Shown piece after piece: positions 62,480 to 64,000 of a DNA stretch of 64,000 nt. Position numbers and translations under genes: made by a program. Origin of the DNA: Prochilodus magdalenae (lineage: Eukaryota > Chordata > Actinopteri > Characiformes > Prochilodontidae); NCBI GenBank assembly GCA_024036415.1, contig JAMWET010002870.1, forward strand, positions 820,001-884,000, read 5' to 3'. Under the pieces are notes generated by a model, which saw nothing but the letters and a program-made list of their open reading frames with translations, made no database searches and was not told where the DNA came from. Positions within the stretch are counted from its first letter, which is position 1. Each line of letters starts with the position of its first letter.

Positions 62480-62605
62480 AGTCGTTTTTTTTCTGTTTTT
62501 TGGATTCCAATTATTTCCCAGCTTACAGCGGTAATTAATTTGGCAGGCTGGCTGCCCGACATTTCTAATTAATTAGATGGACCTGTTAACACTGAGATCC
62601 TTTAA
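62480..62605. promoter_or_regulatory. Candidate conserved non-coding element
   Basis: Low-repeat sequence with clustered homeodomain-type cores: GGTAATTAATTTGGCAGGC and CATTTCTAATTAATTAGATG, 20-30 bp apart, bordered by GCTGGCTGCCCGAC. Such TAATTA clusters in long introns of developmental genes are often conserved enhancers. The call rests only on motif density and would need comparison with other fish. Confidence 0.25.
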
Positions 62606-62657
62606 AAGACCCCACCAGCACCGCCACCAACCAGTGTGCCTGTGTGTGTGAGAAATG

Positions 62658-62716
62658 CTCTTCTCTTCTCTTCTCTTCTCTTCTCTTCTCTTCTCTTCTC
62701 TTCTCTGCTCTGCTCT
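62658..62716. repeat. (CTCTT)n pentanucleotide microsatellite
   Basis: About ten perfect TTCTC units, then CTGCT variants, ending in CTCTGG. Confidence 0.97.
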
Positions 62717-63471
62717 GGATCATTGTTGAATCTATTCTCCAGATGGGGCCCGGAACCCTAGGGGCTGTCTGTTAAACATATCTATCAGCTCCAGCTACAG
62801 AACCAGTAGTCCAGGACGGGTCGCAGAAAGCTGTGTATCACCTTGGCAGCAAGACAGATTTGCTGTGTGGGCCTGGCCTGAGTTAGCTGTTAGCGCTACA
62901 GTATCTGCCTGTGGGTCAGTCTCAGCTTTTACAGCCCTGCTGTAGGCCTATAGCTGGGGATTAAGTGTACCAGCAGTGACTGCCAGTTGATTAGCTAATG
63001 TTAGACATTACCATTGTCGAGGCTGACCGGTGCCAGTGTACTACGTAAAGACCATGAATTAGAGCGTTCCTTACTAGCGGCTTCTGCATTGTTTTAATTG
63101 GTTAAAATTATGCTAACAACCATGTGCCCATAGCCTAATTATTGCTGTGCTGGCAATGGATCCCAGCCTTTATGAAAGCAAATTCCAACAAAGGTAGGTA
63201 TATATATAATTTCAACAAATCATAATTTAGATCTAAATATTTACCTACACAACTCCTCACTAATTTCTTGAGAAACTCAGATATCCTTGATCAGTGATCA
63301 ATATATACAAGCTGTTTGATGGTTGTCTAGTTTCATATGAGCCAGTGATATGATTTTATTTGATTATGTTGCTGATGATTGTATTTTTAACACTGTAAAT
63401 TGGATAGCAGAACATGTAAGAGCATGAAACATTTTACTGTATTCTGATATAAAAACCATAGAGCAAATACA

Positions 63472-63575
63472 CTGGCATGAAAAAGTTTAGCAACCCCTGG
63501 ACAAAATGCCTGTACTGTGAATTCCAAAAAATATGACAAATGTCATTAATATTTCAATCAAGACTTATTTATTTA
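63472..63575. mobile_element. Tc1-like element end (fragment)
   Basis: GGCATGAAAAAGTTTAGCAA then CCCCTGGACAAAATGCCTGT, ACTGTGAATTCC and ATATTTCAATCAAGAC resemble the terminal part of a fish Tc1-like transposon family whose ends read ...AAAAGTTTGGGAACCCCTGG. Only the left end is within the window, and no transposase frame follows. Confidence 0.4.
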
Positions 63576-64000
63576 TTATTGACAAGCATTTAACTAGCTA
63601 GCTAAATATTGCTTATATCTTGTATGGTTGGATTTGCCTTCCGTACTAGGCCTAACAAGCTTGTTGAGGTGTGAGACTATGGTAAAAGATTTTGAAGTAG
63701 ATAACATAGCTAGCTATCTGCGTAGCTAAAGATGTGAAAAGTTCATTTTGAACTCTAACCATACGTTTTTGATCTGGTTAACTATAATAAGATTGCTACT
63801 TAAAACATGCCCGAATTTTCAGGAAGGCGGGAATGACCATGCAAATGCACGGATTGCTACTAGTGACGGGATGCCCACTCATTCTAGTTCATTCTTCAAA
63901 TTTGTTGACACTGCCATCAGGGTTGACTCTGGGGCCAATAACTCCAAGATTTGAATGCTTTTACAATCAGACTATTGCTTTCAACCTCTTTAGAGTCTAT

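Larger units (their letters stand above)
52796..64000 (+). other. Intron 3 of the ADAM-like gene, partial (more than 11.2 kb)
   Basis: It begins with GTAAGT and runs off the window. The first 65 bp are pyrimidine-rich and end in CTCCTCTAG at 52861, an acceptor-like sequence too close to the donor to define a normal intron. I searched the plus strand for a TETHY-type exon start and found none. Besides the repeats listed, 54200-57330, 59000-60300 and 61400-62470 show nothing I can name. Confidence 0.6.

Overview
The window looks like nuclear DNA of a ray-finned fish. It is AT-rich, almost free of long reading frames, and dense in microsatellites, two minisatellites and decayed DNA transposons of types common in teleosts (Tc1-like elements, hAT-like MITEs, fold-back elements, a tRNA-type SINE, non-LTR retrotransposon tails). 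The mix recalls ostariophysan fish such as characins or catfish, but that is an inference from memory of repeat families.

I can support one protein gene, on the + strand. Its first three coding exons lie at 18571-18673, 46037-46146 and 52722-52795. They join in a consistent phase (1, 0, 2) with good GT/AG sites. They encode a signal peptide and the start of a pro-domain like those of ADAM metalloproteases, closest by eye to the ADAM12/ADAM19/ADAM33 (meltrin) group. The catalytic, disintegrin and cytoplasmic parts must lie beyond position 64000. Introns 1 and 2 are 27.4 kb and 6.6 kb; intron 3 exceeds 11.2 kb.

Layout: 1-1504, a 32-bp minisatellite of about 47 units; 1505-18160, 5' flank with fold-back elements, a dead Tc1-like element, a SINE, LINE tails and microsatellites; 18165-18680, a CpG-rich promoter/5' UTR region with three short upstream reading frames, ending in exon 1; 18674-46036, intron 1, with three long purine/pyrimidine strand-biased tracts, a 33-bp minisatellite of about 56 units (37515-39390), two copies of one Tc1-like repeat in opposite orientation, and a 1.27-kb long-TIR element; 46147-52721, intron 2, with one transposon nested in another (50387-52264); 52796-64000, intron 3, with small tandem repeats, MITE copies and a candidate conserved non-coding element.

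I found no RNA gene, CRISPR array or multi-gene system. The most useful observations are the nested transposon, the two related long-inverted-repeat elements, the alternating 64-bp higher-order pattern in the first minisatellite, the polypurine tracts, and the upstream reading frames of the ADAM-like gene. The long reading frames seen in repeats are judged to be artefacts.
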